Below are positions 20,975-32,892 of a DNA stretch of 64,000 bases, in pieces. The notes below the pieces were generated by a model. It had not been told where the DNA came from, ran no database searches, and saw only the letters and a program-made list of their open reading frames with translations. The translations under genes and the position numbers were made by a program. Each line of letters begins with the position of its first letter. Position 1 is the stretch's first letter. The DNA is from Leishmania martiniquensis (lineage: Eukaryota > Euglenozoa > Kinetoplastea > Trypanosomatida > Trypanosomatidae): NCBI RefSeq assembly GCF_017916325.1, contig NC_090165.1, positions 940,001 to 1,004,000 on the forward strand, read 5' to 3'.

Positions 20975-23600
20975 TTATCTCGAGCGGCGCCGAGGATGGG
21001 ACTGCTGCTTCTCTCGTGAAGACGCGCCGCGTCTGAACGCCTTACTCAGTCTAGTATATATATATGTTTGCTCCTATGCTCTGTGCGCACCCTCTTATCC
21101 GATATGCTTTCACGCGGCAGGAGGGCGAACGCTATCGCGCTCTTGTCGCCCCCTTCACTGGCGCCCAGCGAGGGCAGCCACGACACTTTACCAGGAGCTG
21201 CCGCTCTTCTTTCCCTTTGACCTCTGCTACTTCCACGGTACGCGCCGCCGCCGCCGCCGCCTCCTCCTCCTCCTCAGTGTTGGTCCTCCACTTCCGAGAC
21301 TCGCACCGCCTGTGATGCCTCAAATGGAGCCCTGCCGTGTGCCTTACAAACCCGCAGGCCGGCGAGCCGATATTTCGCACGCACAAGATAGCGAAGGGTG
21401 GAGAAAAAAGAGGAGCTGAGAGCGTCTGCACAATGCCTTCTTTTCGTGCCGGAAGGGGGGAGTGAGGGGGGGTCACCCAGCGTGTGTCACACCGGCGCAC
21501 TATTTGTACCGCCTTTTCAGCGTTTTTCGACAGGGGAAAGGCACAGGCACGCGTGGCTGCTGCGTCGCTCCGAGACCTCGTTCATCGCTAGTGTTTGGTC
21601 TCGAAAGGGAAACGGGAGCGCTACGGTTGTGTGGGGCGTGCAACCACGCACCAGACAAATACATACGTATACGAGGTAATGGAGGCACAGAGAGAGAGGG
21701 ATGGAAGAGGCGAACCGCAACATGCGTACACCTTTGTGCGGTAAAAGGCGGTGTGGTCGGCCAAGCAAGTCCAAGACAAAAAAAACGAAGCCTCGGAGTG
21801 GCGGGCGACTACATATTTTTTGCAATGCCCTTGGTGGCCTAGTAGCGCTACAAGCACAGCAACCGGTGTCATCATCGGCATGCGTACGTGAGTTGTTACG
21901 GATCCGTCCAACTTTTCATCTTGTGTCGATGGGCGCTTCATGTAGCGATGCGCATGGAGTTGACACCCGAACGGTCATGTTTGATGCGACGACGACCGTT
22001 TCAACTGTCGTGTTTTCCTCTGTCATTCTATCACCGTGCGTAAAGAGCACCCACCCGCACGAGCGCTCCCTCCTGCACTTCACGGCTGCGTGACCGGAGG
22101 GAGGGAAACCAAAAAAGGAGGAGAGAGCGAGATGGGAGGTGCTCCTAAAGGTATACCTCAGAAGAGGCTACTGTACCTCAGAGAGAAGAAAAAAATGCTG
22201 TTGTCACAGTTGCGCGCACAGACGGCGCTGATACCCATCGAAGGCCGTCAACTATTCGCAAGCTTTTCATTCCCGTCCCCCTCACCAAAGAAGTGGCGTG
22301 CCCACTCGATGCCGCAGAGAGAAGTGCCACCGTGCACTCAAGAGGGCATGCAGGCGCGTGAGCATCTGTGAATGCCAAATTATATATATATATATTCATT
22401 GAAGGTGCTCCACCCTCACAGAAACATTCTTCAACACCCTAGCGACATTTCCTGTAGTCTCTTGGCGACAAAAAAAAAGCGGTGGTGCGAGGGCCCGCGC
22501 GTGCTCTCACGCAAAATCATCAGATGAGCACGCCATGCTGTGAAGATCGGATAGACAGCTTGCGCACGCGAGAGTGAAAAAAGCACAGGAAGAGGAGAAA
22601 AAAAAGGAGGGGGCAGCCCTTCACCTGGTGGCGACCGAGCGGAACAGTACATGGTAAAGAGCGACGCGAGCACACAGAAAGCAAATAAGGGAAACAAAAA
22701 AAGAGGAGCGATTCAAGAGGGCACGGGAGGGAGGGGGAAGAAAGGCCGCGAATGCCTTCCAGTTGGCGGCGTCGGACACGAGGCGACGGGGGGAAAGAAA
22801 AAGCACACGACGCGTAGGTGCACACGCACACATTCTCTCTCTCGAGAGAGACCCTCCGAGGCAGAGAAAATGAGGAGGACGGCGCACACAGACTTATCTG
22901 GCAAACATCTTATCAATAATAAAAAAGGAGAGAGATGAAAGGCCCGAACGGCGCCTGTCAAAGAAAGGAGGGCGGCATGAGGCAAGAGAAGACAGAAGAA
23001 GCGGAGGTGACGGGCGGCGAGGAGGTGCGGTGCATGTGTGTGCGAGTGGTAGAAAGAGGGGGCGAGTAGGGGGAGTGGCAGGGCACACCTCCACACACAC
23101 GCGCACACCATGCGAGAGGGCGAGGAGAAGGGAGAGAGGGCAGAACAGGAGCGAAACAAAAACAGGCGACGACCGAAGAAAAGCTAATGGCCGCGAGTAA
23201 AAAAAATAGGTGGACGACAAAGAAAGAACGAAGCGTTTTGGGAGGGAGGGGAGGGGAAGAAAGCGGTTCGCCGTTCCCACGGAGGAGAGCCAATGAGACG
23301 GGAAACTGAAGCGGGTGCGCATGAGAAAGTGAAGAATCTTTCGGGCAAAGTGGAGTGCGTTTGTGCTGTATACACCTGATGACGAAGAGAAGCCGTTACC
23401 GTCAGCCATCCTCACACATGTGCCTACGACACGAAGCGCAGAGCCCCACCCAGTTCGCCCTCCTCCCTCTTCCGGAGTGCTTCTGTCTCTTCTTGTCCAG
23501 AAGGCAGAACTTGTGTTCCTCAAGTGCTACTCTAGAATACCACGCTCAGCATGCTCCTTACGGACGCGCCCAGACCACAGCACCAACACGCACCCCCTTG
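20975..23600. other. Spacer between FTL and the transferase-like gene
   Basis: No gene is supported. It holds short TA runs at 21055-21065 and 22380-22396 and a long purine-rich top-strand block (about 22560-23330), pyrimidine-rich in the sense direction. A 106-codon minus-strand frame ending at 21621 has an ATG but no acceptor signal upstream and was not accepted. Confidence 0.55.
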
Positions 23601-25469
23601 TTACGAGAGACCTACGACCTTTCCCGTGTCGCAGTCGATGTCGATGTTGTAGTAAGCCGGTCGAGTCGGCAGACCAGGCATCGTAGAAATCTCGCCCAAG
23701 AGAGGAAACACAAACTTTGCGCCGCAGCTGACGCGAACGTCGCGGACGGGGACAATGAAGCCGGTCGGCGCCCCGCGAAGCTCGGGGTCGTGCGAGAAGC
23801 TGTACTGAGTCTTCGCCATACACACGGGAAAGCTGCCGTAGCCCATCCTCTCGAAGTCTGCCAGCTTCTCCTCCGTGTCGTTGAGGTACTCCACACCGGC
23901 GGCGCCGTAAATCTCGCGGCACACCGTCTCGATCTTTTCCTTGAGCGACGCGCTGTCCCGGTAAATCAGCTGGAAGTTGGACGGCATTGTCTCCGTAACG
24001 CGGATGAGGGCCTGAGCAAGGTCGACGGCCCCTGCGCCACCCTTGGACCAGTGGGACGTGACCACCACATCCGCCGCGCCGCCCTCCTGCATCGCCAGCT
24101 CCCTCACCAGCGCCAGCTCTGCATCCGTGTCGGTGCTGAACTGGTTCAACGCCACCACCACCGGTACCCCAAACTTTCCGATATTCTGAATGTGCCGTAT
24201 AAGGTTGCTCATGCCGGCGCGCAGGGCATCCGTGTTCTCCTTGGCAGCATCCTTCGGCTCCACACCACCGTGGAACTTCAGTGCGCGCACCGTCGCCACG
24301 AGCACCGCCGCATCCGGCTTCAGCCCGCTTGTGCGGCACTTGATGTTGAAAAACTTCTCACAGCCCATGTCCGCTCCGAAGCCCGCCTCCGTTAGTACAA
24401 AGCCGCCCTCACCAGCCAGCTTGAGAGCAATGCGATCGGCGATGACGCTGCTGTTTCCGTGCGCAATGTTGCCAAAGGGGCCTGCATGCACCAGAACAGG
24501 AGTCCCCTCCAGCGTCTGCATCAGCGTCGGCTCCACAGCATCCTTCATCAGCACGGTCATGGCTCCAGCGCAGCCCACATCCTCAGCCGTCACCGGCGTC
24601 CCGGCTTTACTTTTGGCCACCTGAATCGCGCCCAGGCGCCGACGCATATCAGCCAAATCGTCCACGAGCGCCAGGATGGCCATCACCTCCGACGCGACTG
24701 AGATGTCGAATCCAGTGCGCCGGCTGATGCCCTTTTCCGCCTTGCCCAATCCGATCTCAATGTCTCGCAGGAGGCGGTCGTTGACGTCGGTGACGCGGCG
24801 CCAGGAAATGGTGTCAGGGTCGACGTTCAGCCGCGCAAAGCGGACACGCTCTTCCTCTGTCAGCTCCCCGGGATCCGTCTTGTGGATGCCGAGCTTGTCG
24901 AGCCGCTTCTGCATAATTGGCGTAATGGTCTTTAGCTCAGACGTGAGGCGGCGGTAAAGCGCGGCATCATTCTGCGTCCGCTCGTGGAAGATGCGGGTGT
25001 CGAGTGCGGCCGCAAGGAGGTTGTTCGCTGCGGTGATAGCATGTATATCGCCGGTGCCGTGCAGGTTGAAGTCCTCCATCGGAATCACCTGGCTGTAGCC
25101 GCCTCCCGCCGCACCGCCCTTGATGCCGAAGGTCGGCCCTTGAGACGGCTGGCGAATACACGCAAAGCACGGCCGAAGAAGATGAGCACCGAGAGCCTGG
25201 GCGAGGCCGATCGTCGTGGTGCTCTTCCCTTCCCCCATGGGGGTTGGGTTCATCCCTGCCACCACGACATACTTGCCATTCGGGCTGTTCTCCAGCCGCT
25301 TCAAGACGCTTAGCTTCACTTTTGCGCGGGTGCTGCCATAAGGATTCAGCTCGGAGAGAAGGATGCCGGCGGCTTCGGCGATGCGCGCGATCGGCTGAGC
25401 CTCAAGACTCTGGGCAATGTCGATGTCGGCCGGCACCGGCCACACGCAGTTCAGCTTCCGGGCGGACAT
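23601..25469 (-). CDS. FTL: Formate-tetrahydrofolate ligase (10-formyl-THF synthetase)
   Basis: The product is 622 aa from the ATG at 25469 ([10 protein letters not shown]). The frame stays open another 114 codons upstream, but that part is low-complexity and would lie across the predicted splice site. The enzyme makes 10-formyl-THF from formate, THF and ATP. This feeds formylation of initiator methionyl-tRNA in the mitochondrion. Family hallmarks are present: the nucleotide loop [20 protein letters not shown] (74-93) and the Gly-rich loop [20 protein letters not shown] (114-133) followed by [18 protein letters not shown]. The length matches the monofunctional enzyme and the synthetase part of animal C1-THF synthase. 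Before the second loop it reads RQPSQGP where most members have an REPSLGP-like sequence. Acceptor AG is predicted at 25541-25540, for a 5'UTR of about 70 nt. Confidence 0.96.
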   Translation of the reverse strand: MSARKLNCVWPVPADIDIAQSLEAQPIARIAEAAGILLSELNPYGSTRAKVKLSVLKRLENSPNGKYVVVAGMNPTPMGEGKSTTTIGLAQALGAHLLRPCFACIRQPSQGPTFGIKGGAAGGGYSQVIPMEDFNLHGTGDIHAITAANNLLAAALDTRIFHERTQNDAALYRRLTSELKTITPIMQKRLDKLGIHKTDPGELTEEERVRFARLNVDPDTISWRRVTDVNDRLLRDIEIGLGKAEKGISRRTGFDISVASEVMAILALVDDLADMRRRLGAIQVAKSKAGTPVTAEDVGCAGAMTVLMKDAVEPTLMQTLEGTPVLVHAGPFGNIAHGNSSVIADRIALKLAGEGGFVLTEAGFGADMGCEKFFNIKCRTSGLKPDAAVLVATVRALKFHGGVEPKDAAKENTDALRAGMSNLIRHIQNIGKFGVPVVVALNQFSTDTDAELALVRELAMQEGGAADVVVTSHWSKGGAGAVDLAQALIRVTETMPSNFQLIYRDSASLKEKIETVCREIYGAAGVEYLNDTEEKLADFERMGYGSFPVCMAKTQYSFSHDPELRGAPTGFIVPVRDVRVSCGAKFVFPLLGEISTMPGLPTRPAYYNIDIDCDTGKVVGLS

Positions 25470-25539
25470 GAGAAGTGTATGAGAAGAGTAAAAAACGGTT
25501 GATTTTTTCGCGCGAAATGGGCCAAACCCGTTGGTGCAC

Positions 25540-25577
25540 CTCAACACATCGAAGAGGAAACAAAAAGGGAGAAGGGC
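25540..25577 (-). promoter_or_regulatory. Putative spliced-leader acceptor of FTL
   Basis: The minus strand reads CCCTTCTCCCTTTTTGTTTC from about 25576, then TTCGATGTGTTGAG with AG at 25541-25540. This position excludes the upstream in-frame extension and supports ATG 25469 as the start. Confidence 0.45.
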
Positions 25578-27124
25578 GATGGAGACAGAGCGCGCTCGAT
25601 CACTCGCACTCGATGGACGCGGTTGCGTAGTCAAAAGTAACGGTGCACCTGAGAGAGTGTTTAAGTATCGATGTCGATAGGAGGGAGGAGGTGAGGGGGA
25701 CGTATTGTCACTTCGCTTTTTCAGGTCTTGTTTTAGGTGTACGCGTGTACGTGTGTGTGTGTGGCGTTGGCGATGTGGTCTTCCCCTTTTCGTTCCTGTT
25801 GGAAAAAGCACACAGAGAAGAAATTTGCCAAGCCTCCTTACGCCCTGCCTGTGCGCGAGTATCCGGTCGAGTGATGGGGAGAGGTGGGGGGGGCAGCAGT
25901 CACGAGGGCATCACGAATAGGTGCGTATGTTCACATTGGATGCAAAGAGGGGAGCAGCAAGTCGGGCATGATGGGGCGGGGGAGAGAAAGGAAAAGAGGG
26001 GCGTCAGTAGAACAGGCGAGGTAAGTGACGGAAGGAAGCGGCTGGTGCCGCTGCGCGATGAAAAGCCGTGACTGTACGCTCGTCCTCACATTGACGTCTC
26101 AGCATCGTACAGCGTATACGGAGTAGAGAGGTGGTGGTAGGGCGGATTCGCCTCTGCAGCCCACAGAAGTGGGAAGTTCGGTCACTGGAGTGCGCCGTAA
26201 TGATGGGCTAGTGCTGGCTGCGGACCCAATGAACCAAAGGACACCTGCTGCAGACAGCCAGCACGCGCTCCATCGCCGCCTCCACCCCATCGACTCCCCC
26301 TCTTCCACCCCAATTTCCGCATGTCTCCCCATGCAGTGCAACACTCCTCTCACACACGAAGGCTTCGGCATTCTTTTGGAGAAGGCATGTGAACGGGAAA
26401 TGAGCGAGGCGCGAACGGGACGAAATGCGTTCGGAGGGAGGTGCGCAAGGTGGTCACCTCGCTACAACTCAGCAGGCGTCTGCCTTTCTATGAATACATG
26501 TGCGCGTATGCACGTCTGGCCCGAGCGTGTCGGCAAATTGGGCACGCCTCCGCTTCCATTTTGTTTTTGTTCGTTCTTTCTTTCTTGGCTTTAGTATCGA
26601 CCTATTTTCCGTCAGCTTTTGCCTTTTCCCTTCCACGCGCGATTTCGCTGCGTGGCGCGTTTGGGCGGCACGTTTAGTGTGTGTGTGTTGCGGTGCGGGT
26701 TAGAGTGAAGGTAGGAGGGGATGAGGATACGAGAGCGCGCCGCGTTGTGTGGCTCGGCACTGCTTTGCCTTGGTTTCTTGACACACTTTGCCTGGCTCCA
26801 GAGGCGTGGCTGTATACTGAGAAAGGCAACTGTCCCGCTCGCAGCGCTACGGGGTAGAGTGGGGAGGAAGAGACGCTGAAGGCTCGGAGAGGGGCGATAT
26901 GTTCTCTTCCCGCCCTTTCAGCGAAGTCGTGCCCATGTGCCGCTCTAGGAGTGGAGGAAGAGGCGGTTGTGTAACGGGTAGAGATAGCGGCGTTACTCAC
27001 AGCCTACAACGCCGCTCGAGAAGACACATTTTGGCGAGCTTGCCTACACATGAACAAAACGCGCGCACACCCGAACGCAAGGGCTGAAGCGAGTCCGTGC
27101 TGCTCAGCACGGCACTAAGCAGCG
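25578..27124. other. Spacer upstream of FTL
   Basis: No gene is supported. A 90-codon minus-strand frame at 26099-26371 has an ATG but no family resemblance or clear acceptor. The top strand is T/C-rich around 26560-26660, against the usual bias. The 27000-27124 end is the proximal 3'UTR of the RRM gene. Confidence 0.5.
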
Positions 27125-27775
27125 CTAATAGCCTCCGCGGCCGCGACCGCGACCGCGTCCGCCTCCACGGCCTAAGCTGTACGGGTTGAAGCCCTGGCTC
27201 ATCATGCCAGCCATCATAGCTAGCGCCGCCATCTGCTGCTGCATTGGGTTGCCCGACCCTCTACCACGCGGCAGGTACACACCGCCGCGCGGCATGCCGC
27301 GTTGGAACGCGGGAATGTTGTCCCGCTTCATTGCCACTCTCAGTGGCTTCCCATGCAGAGACTGCCCATCCTTGAGGATAGCCGCGTGCGCCTGCCCTTC
27401 AGTTTCAAACTCGACGTAAGCAGTCCCCTTCGGGTTTCCCTGGCGGTCCTTCAGCACCGTGACGCGCGTGATGGCGCCGCAGGAAGAGAAAAAGACGCGC
27501 AAATCTGCGTCCGTGGTTCTCAAGTCAAGCTCGCCCACAAAGATGGAGGTGTTCGGCTTGGCCTGTCCGCTGCTCGCTGCAGCAGCAGCGGCCGTCTTGC
27601 GCGTGCCCTCGTCCTTGGCGGCCGACTCCTGTAGTGTCTTGAGCTGCATTTCTTCCTGCAAGCTGTCTACCTGCCGCTTCATCTCCTCCAGCTCCGCCTC
27701 AGCGTCCATATCGACGTTGAACTGGTCCTCCGAAGAGATCATCTCGCTCCTTTGGTCGCCCTGGTTGCTAGACAT
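27125..27775 (-). CDS. Nuclear poly(A)-binding-type RRM protein (PABPN1/PABP2-like)
   Basis: The product is 216 aa from ATG 27775 (MSSNQGDQRS). The order of parts matches PABPN1. An acidic N-terminus is followed by a short coiled coil (26-52). One RRM lies at 75-150, with RNP2 SIFVGEL (77-83) and RNP1 GTAYVEFE (117-124). A Met/Gly-rich stretch then leads to an RG-rich C-terminus (203-216), likely arginine-methylated. In other eukaryotes such proteins coat nascent poly(A) tails and help polyadenylation and export. An upstream in-frame Met is not needed. The minus strand has a pyrimidine tract near 27870-27884 and an AG near 27808, giving a short 5'UTR. Confidence 0.85.
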   Translation of the reverse strand: MSSNQGDQRSEMISSEDQFNVDMDAEAELEEMKRQVDSLQEEMQLKTLQESAAKDEGTRKTAAAAAASSGQAKPNTSIFVGELDLRTTDADLRVFFSSCGAITRVTVLKDRQGNPKGTAYVEFETEGQAHAAILKDGQSLHGKPLRVAMKRDNIPAFQRGMPRGGVYLPRGRGSGNPMQQQMAALAMMAGMMSQGFNPYSLGRGGGRGRGRGRGGY

Positions 27776-29500
27776 GATGGTCGATTCACACTGTGGGTAA
27801 CACACAGCTGTTGAGACCGTTGTGTGTGACCGTGCCGTTGAAGAGCGGCGCGGACACAAACACACCGAAAAAGAGAAAAGTGCGCACACGGGCGTCTGAT
27901 GCGGAAAGATATGAATGAATGGCGAGAAAAGAGGAGAGAGAGGTAAGATGGGGCGGCAGAAAATGAGATGAACAGGGCCCGACAAGAGTGGGCACTGAGT
28001 GGGCTGCACTTGGGAAGGCGAAGGAGCGCCTAAACAACGAAGAAAAGGAGAGAAGCTCCTTTGAAGTGAATGCGCACAGGGCGTGCGCGCTCACTCGGGA
28101 GGCACACGAGAGGATTGTATGAAGTTCGGCAGTAGAGTGAGCATGATGGGAAGGGGGAGGGGGCAGAAGCGAAGAAGACGAAGGGGAGAATGGGTGGGGG
28201 GTGGGGACAGTCGAGTAGCACTAAAAGCGATAGCGACGAGGCAGGGCAGCCCGCACGGCTTTTTTTTTGCTTTCTTCCTCGTCATTGTTGCAGGTTGAAC
28301 TGGAGAAGAAGAAGCCCGGGCGTGAAAACAGGCCATATGGAAGTACGCTCCTCGGCACACAAAGTATGGGCACAGAGGCGCATCGCATATCGGGCCGTCT
28401 TGTGCGCACGGCGTCGAACGTGCTGGGCGCTGGTCAGCATCAAAATGCACCTTTCTTCACCTTCTGGGGAGACTCGAGATCGCTGTTCGCACAAGTGTGT
28501 GTGTGTGTGCGCGCGTTGACTCCTCTGAGAAAACAACTGGAAAGAGGTTCCTTACATACCGCGAGCACTTCTGTTTCATCTCGAAAGTATCGATCGAGCG
28601 AAGCGGCGCCTCTTTGACCTTACAGGCGAACAAAAAAAAACGAACAGCGAGCGACGAGAAAATCGCAGAGAGAGGACTGAGGCGCCGGATTCAGTCAGCA
28701 AGCAGCAGAGTACATCATGCCCATTAAACTAAGAAAGAAGGGGGTTGACAGGGGGAAAGCGCGTGGGCGAAAAAAAGCTATAGAACATGTAACAGTAGGC
28801 AACGAAGTGGTGTACCTTTTTCTTTCAAGGACCACTAGCGTCAATGTGTGCTCGGCGTACGAGGAGAAGGATGGAGAGGGGGAGAGGGAGGAGGCCCCGA
28901 CTGTACATGCACTCCATCCATCAGGGAGAAGCGAAGGCGCAACGTTCGAGCAACCGCGAAAAAAAAACGCCGACTAACGCGGAGTCAATGACGACAAGTG
29001 GAGTGGGGGGAGGGGGGCGGCGGCTGAAGTCCAAGAGGACGAGAGGAGCGGAGAAGCCATCATGAAACACTTAGCGGGGAGAGAGCGAGCAGAAGCGAAG
29101 CCGCAGGGCGGGGGGAGGGTGAAGTCAGAGGTGCGCAGCGCTCCTCCTCTATCGCAGTGCAGAAGAAACCATACGAGTAAAAACAAGGAAAAAAGGGACG
29201 ATGTGCCTTTTGTGAGACGGTGCCATCTGCTCCCTGCCCTCACGTGCCCGGGCCGCTTTCTCCTCCGCTGGCCTCCTCCCACCCGTCCCCCACCCCACCC
29301 CGCCGTTTGGGTGCCACAACGTCAGGGACACCCGAGCCGTGCCACCTCGAAGCCGAGGGCGGCGTGTTGAAGTGTGTCAGGCACTGCATACATTTGCGTT
29401 GCTGCAGACGAGCCAGGAACGTCTCTGAAAGTTAGACGAAGAGGTGAGAGCAGCACTCACAAACGGGAAATTGGAGCCGCCGAGGTGGAAGGCCCTTTCG
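27776..29500. other. Spacer upstream of the RRM gene
   Basis: No gene is seen. The top strand is strongly purine-rich at 28140-28200 and 28620-29110. A GT run sits at 28495-28508. There are no repeats shared with other parts of the window that I could find. Confidence 0.55.
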
Positions 29501-31654
29501 CTACTGCTTCTGGTACATGGACTGCAGCTGTGTGATGAGGTGGTCATCCATGATGCGACGCTCCCAGTACTCCTCCTCGAGAAAGCGGCCCATCTTCTTC
29601 TGCTGCTGCGCACACAGCTGGCGCTGCGTGCCAGCCTCAGCCCTCTCACAGTCCCAATCGGCCCAACAGCTGCTGTCGCCGTAGGTCGCTTCGGCAACCA
29701 CTCTGCACGCTGCAGCCACCCTGTGCTTGTGTGGCAAGCGCTTCCTCTTGCTCGCCGTGCGGCGGTCCAACTTGCGGGAAGCTTTGGCTGCATTCGCAGA
29801 CCGGCTGCTTTGCGATACGGCCAGGTTCTCCTCGCTGCGCGTCGCCGTCGCTGCCTTGTCCGACGCTTCAGCATGCGCCGAAGTGTTGCTTGGCACACTT
29901 TCGGTGGAGCGCACCACCTCCGCGCGGCGCCACTCCATGTCCTCCTTCAAGGCGGGCACCGACAGCTGAGGCAGGGCAGGAAACGGTCTGGTTCGCTGCT
30001 GCCGTCCATACTCATGCGCGTAGTCGCTCTTCAGCCCCTGCGGGGGCACCTCACTCGCGGGAATCAGCTCTGCGTCGTGGAGTCGCTCGTGGTAGTCGAT
30101 GAGGAACATTTCCTCATACAGGCGCAGTGGGCGTGTGTGCCGCGGCAGGTGGCCCTGCATCTGTTGATCGGCTACGCGCAGCAGGCGCAGCCGCGCTGTG
30201 TTGATATTCGTTGGGGGCTTCCCTGGTAAGACGCGCGCGTGCGTGGTGATCAGTTTCTGCCGGTCTGAGAGTCGCTCAAAGCGTTCGTAGTCCTTCAAGC
30301 GTGCACGCAGCACCGGCCCGTACAGCAGGAAGTCGCGGAACGTCAAAGACGACTTGCCCCGGCAGTTCTCAGAGATGAAATCAGCCCCTTCTCGAAGAGA
30401 CAAGCCGCAAGGTGTGAAGGTGGCCAGCAGCTCGTGCAAATCCTCTACAGTCACAGCGTCTTTGTTCTTGGAAATGATGCGAAAGAGACGTCGGCACTCG
30501 TGCAAGGCGGCGCTTTCTCCCACACCACGTTGCACCTCGCGTTGCACGTCGGTGAAGTCTGTTCGCTTAAACATGTCCCACAGAACGCGCCGGAAGGGGT
30601 TGTGATCCACGTGGCTGACCAGGTCCTTTATGGGGACCCCGGTGGGGTGCATCGCCAGTGAGGATGCCTTGGCCGGCACGGCTGCCTCATGGGTGTCTGT
30701 CTGCACCGACCGCGACGTGAAGGGAGTGGTGAGCACGTTGGTGACTTTAGTGCGAGGCGGCATGCTAGAGCCGCCACTAAGCCGCTCGTACTTGCTCTTG
30801 GAGGCGACAGCGATGGGCACGAGCACCTCATGCTGCACCATACCCGGGCGGCTCACTGGCGCGGTGCCCCTCGCCCGCCCCGTTGAATGCTTGCGTGTTT
30901 TATGTTGCCCCATCAAGGGGACTCGAGGAGGGCACGGTGACGACGGCGAGGAGGACGGACTCTCTTTGGAGCCCTTGGCGTGGTCCTTGGTGGGTGACGC
31001 GAGTGGGATGCGGCATTCGTTTTTCTCTTCTGCCTGCTGCGGGGTCGCTGCGCCGCTGTGAGGCATTGCCGGTGCCTGCGTCGGGTCCGAGGAGCGGTGC
31101 GGGGCCACTGGCGTCTTGGATGAGGCGATCTCAGTCACCGACTCGCCAGCGGAGGGCGTAGGGGCGTCGATGAAAGGGCTCGCCGATGCTTTGGCATCGC
31201 CGCTGTTGCAGGGGCGACACTCCTCCGAGCCCCTGTCAGCGACTTGCTGTGCAACCTCGCCGCATGTCTCCCCAGCCTCCCCGTAGTCCGGGCCTCCCTG
31301 CTCCTCGGCATGCCGAGGCTGTGGTAGAAGGGCCAGGAGTGCCTCCGCCGCGATGGCCGTTGACGCTGCGGGATCTGAAGTGGCCGCGCACGCCTTCCCC
31401 TCCGTACACTGGGCGTGCCTGGCCGACGCCTTCTCCACCTCGCCGCTGCTGCCGGCGAAATTCCATGCGTCTCCACCCCCCTTCAGACCTCGGGTTGGCG
31501 TACGGTTTCTGGCTGAGGCGTTCAAAAGCACATTCAAGCTCGACGCCTTGGGGTTGGCGTTGCTGTGGTCAGCTGGGTTAGTGAGCTGCGGCTGCCGACG
31601 CTCCGTCGCGCGGCCTGCGGCGTGGCGAGAGTGCGAATCAAGCGATTTCAACAT
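29501..31654 (-). CDS. Conserved-looking protein with EF-hand-like helical core
   Basis: The product is 717 aa from the ATG at 31654; a further three codons upstream end at a TTG and are not used. Residues 1-345 are low-complexity (Ser/Ala/Thr/Pro) with basic patches. A compact region of about 350-520 begins HNPFRRVLWDMFKRTDF. It continues with helices around LHECRRLFRIISKNKDAVTV and LTFRDFLLYGPVLRARLKDY. The pattern recalls paired EF-hands without clear calcium-ligand loops. The C-terminus ends in charged helices (EEEYWERRIMDDHLITQLQS). No enzyme motif, signal peptide or membrane segment is present. I do not recognise the family. A cytoskeletal or flagellar role is possible but unsupported. 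Confidence 0.75.
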   Translation of the reverse strand: MLKSLDSHSRHAAGRATERRQPQLTNPADHSNANPKASSLNVLLNASARNRTPTRGLKGGGDAWNFAGSSGEVEKASARHAQCTEGKACAATSDPAASTAIAAEALLALLPQPRHAEEQGGPDYGEAGETCGEVAQQVADRGSEECRPCNSGDAKASASPFIDAPTPSAGESVTEIASSKTPVAPHRSSDPTQAPAMPHSGAATPQQAEEKNECRIPLASPTKDHAKGSKESPSSSPSSPCPPRVPLMGQHKTRKHSTGRARGTAPVSRPGMVQHEVLVPIAVASKSKYERLSGGSSMPPRTKVTNVLTTPFTSRSVQTDTHEAAVPAKASSLAMHPTGVPIKDLVSHVDHNPFRRVLWDMFKRTDFTDVQREVQRGVGESAALHECRRLFRIISKNKDAVTVEDLHELLATFTPCGLSLREGADFISENCRGKSSLTFRDFLLYGPVLRARLKDYERFERLSDRQKLITTHARVLPGKPPTNINTARLRLLRVADQQMQGHLPRHTRPLRLYEEMFLIDYHERLHDAELIPASEVPPQGLKSDYAHEYGRQQRTRPFPALPQLSVPALKEDMEWRRAEVVRSTESVPSNTSAHAEASDKAATATRSEENLAVSQSSRSANAAKASRKLDRRTASKRKRLPHKHRVAAACRVVAEATYGDSSCWADWDCERAEAGTQRQLCAQQQKKMGRFLEEEYWERRIMDDHLITQLQSMYQKQ

Positions 31655-32118
31655 CGAATCCAAAACAGGTCACGAGTTCCACCGTCCTCCGAACGTGCAT
31701 GCATATGCACGCACATGTAAATAAAAATGTGAATATATATATAGTGTATTTATATATATGTGTGTGTATATGTATGTGTAGTACACGCACGTTCCCCTCG
31801 TAAAGCGCGCTCGAGAGCCCCTTCCCTGGCGATCCCCGCTGGCAGCACGGAGCGCATCGTGCGGAAAGAAAAAGTGTAGAAGGGTCGAGCAAGCAAGGAC
31901 AAAAGGTGAGAGGTGGGGTGATGTATACGTAGACGCATATATGCTGATAAAGTGAGAAGCGAGAGAGCCACGAAACGGCTTCGCCAGAAGAGCATCGCGA
32001 AAAAGAGGCCACACATTGGCCCGTGAAACTTCCTCAGCTCTCGACGAAAAGCTGCCACCCCCTCCGATTCTAGATGGGCAAGGCTGCGCAGCTTTCACTA
32101 TTCTAGGTGGGCGCGTTC
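31655..32118. other. Spacer with TA/TG simple repeats
   Basis: There is no gene. A mixed TA/TG simple-sequence run spans about 31732-31780 just upstream of the 717-aa gene. The stretch probably carries that gene's 5'UTR and the end of the previous gene's 3'UTR. Confidence 0.6.
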
Positions 32119-32381
32119 TCTGCCGCACCGCACACAAGTTCGCTCGACCCCCAGCCTATGTGCCAGCAGGCCCCATCGCCCCGTGCACAGAAGCAGCCGT
32201 GCACACACGCGTCTTGCAGCAGCGCACCGACTCGGCCATCGGAGGCACGGCCCCCACCTCATACCCTACGCACCTCCCGCCCCACAGGTCGCCTCACAGT
32301 CGCTCCCCGTTGCCCTGGTTGCCACCGACGCGTATCCCCTCCCTCCTCGCGATGACTCAGGCTCCCTCTACACACACACAC
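32119..32381 (+). repeat. Dispersed repeat R2, copy 2 (truncated)
   Basis: This 263 bp stretch matches 62898-63160 in direct orientation with one substitution noticed (C against T in the CGGCCC.CACCTCAT segment). Copy 2 ends inside a CA tract where copy 3 continues for another 326 bp. It lies in the presumed 3'UTR of the thioredoxin-like gene. Confidence 0.88.
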
Positions 32382-32892
32382 ACCAGAAAACGAGGGGCGA
32401 GTGCAGCGTGAGCTCCATTACTCTGTGCGCGCCCATCCACTAAAGAAATTGCAGATCGTCAACGTCTAAGGAGCAGAAAGCATCAGAAAGGGGCACGGCA
32501 ATGCCATGTCACGTCATGCGTACGTTCCCGTTTTGGTGCTTGCCACGAACCGTGTCTGAAAGCGACGACCCACTGAGCCGCGCTCCAGCAGAGGTGTGTC
32601 GAGCCGCTTTCTGCTTATGGCTCTCTGCTTTATCGGGTGCGTGCGCCCACTCGGAATGCTCGTACGTGTCTGCTGTTTTCCTTCCGTTTTCTGTTGTTGT
32701 TGCGGCTGCTCATTGCGTGTTTCTCGCTTCGCAACAACGCTCACGCGGGCACTGCTCGACGCAAGCGCGTCGTCTCACCCAGAAACATGTGGCAGGCCCT
32801 CTCTTCCTCTCTTGAGACCACGACAGCAACATCCGTCTCCCGACAGATGCAGAAAAATGCCTTCAAGCGTGACGTGCGGGAAGTCAGCTTTG
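32382..32892. other. Spacer downstream of the thioredoxin-like gene
   Basis: No gene is seen. The top strand is pyrimidine-rich around 32600-32720, the reverse of most spacers here. It is likely the proximal 3'UTR of the gene ending at 32893. Confidence 0.5.

Noticed and set aside
21621..21941. 106-codon minus-strand frame
   Set aside because: It has an ATG but no pyrimidine tract upstream and a biased composition.
25470..25811. In-frame N-terminal extension of FTL
   Set aside because: It is low-complexity and crosses the predicted splice acceptor. The family's N-terminus matches ATG 25469.
26099..26371. 90-codon minus-strand frame in the FTL spacer
   Set aside because: It has an ATG but no acceptor that fits well and no resemblance to a known protein. 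It is left unannotated.
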